A stretch of 33,109 nt of DNA, taken from assembly GCA_964563495.1 (NCBI GenBank), contig CAZLYK010000052.1, positions 1 to 33,109 of the forward strand. Reading direction: 5' to 3'. A program made the translations under genes and the position numbers. The notes under the pieces are model-generated. The model saw only the letters and a list, made by a program, of their open reading frames with translations. It was not told where the DNA came from and made no database searches. Positions 33,046 to 33,109 of this stretch are shown here, piece after piece. How positions within the stretch are numbered: the first letter of the stretch is position 1; every line of letters begins with the position of its first letter. Source of the stretch: CAZLYK01 sp964563495 (GTDB lineage: Bacteria; Acidobacteriota; Blastocatellia; RBC074).

Positions 33046-33109
33046 TGTAAACAGGATGATTTTTGGCTCTGCCTTTGATCCTGTTTAATCCTGCAAAAAT
33101 CCCGTCAAT

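Larger units (their letters stand above)
32831..33109. repeat. GACAGGATT-family palindrome, copy 10, split by a nested insertion and cut by the window edge
   Basis: The left arm starts at 32831; 32841-32863 matches the reverse complement of 33087-33109 at 22 of 23 positions. The next unit of the left arm (AAACAGGAT, 33049-33057), paired with ATCCTGTTT (33078-33086), is displaced by about 185 bp (32864-33048) holding two unrelated palindromes. The right arm continues beyond the window. Its TAG ends the CRTAC1-like gene. No gene is seen in this 274-bp end region. Confidence 0.85.

Overview
The window is a GC-rich, densely packed bacterial chromosome segment. No transposase, integrase, phage gene, CRISPR array, tRNA or rRNA gene is visible. 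Gene content fits Acidobacteriota best, perhaps Blastocatellia-like. The clues are an ECF sigma factor of the TIGR02999 type beside a TPR-fused Ser/Thr kinase, a CRTAC1-like FG-GAP/ASPIC-UnbV protein, a Tat-exported sugar-isomerase-like protein, and a high load of palindromic intergenic repeats. The taxon is an inference; no marker gene was compared.

Layout. 7-4337: fabI (minus), a DapA-fold aldolase (plus), then a divergent aldehyde dehydrogenase/SDR pair. 4397-6858: purF-purM. 6969-10836: exported S9 peptidase, small membrane protein, purN and a Dabb-fold protein. 10860-15170 (minus): an ECF sigma, TPR-kinase and small beta-protein transcription unit with a strong candidate promoter, followed by a membrane-anchored small protein. 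15195-15667: gene-poor region with structured elements. 15668-17160: a cysteine-less thioredoxin-fold protein converging on the isomerase-like gene. 17443-23104: acyl-CoA dehydrogenase, UvrD/PcrA helicase, rimO, pgpA. 23367-28347: cinA, plsY, gpsA, smpB, pepA. 28481-32835: class I fructose-bisphosphate aldolase, glpK and the CRTAC1-like protein.

How the genes work together. PurF, PurM and PurN belong to de novo purine synthesis. GlpK, GpsA, PlsY and PgpA make and use glycerol 3-phosphate for phospholipids, and FabI makes the acyl chains. The minus-strand sigma/kinase cluster looks like a signalling unit. Its two small downstream genes appear to be paralogues of each other, one cytoplasmic and one membrane-anchored.

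The most striking signal is non-coding: about ten copies of one palindromic repeat built from short GACAGGATT-like units spaced about one helical turn apart. Every copy sits at, or within about 25 nt of, a stop codon. In five genes the repeat supplies the TAG stop codon itself, and in one it has become the last ten residues of the protein. Individual copies show a 20-bp internal deletion and a 185-bp nested insertion, so their history can be read directly. Three other palindrome families are also present.
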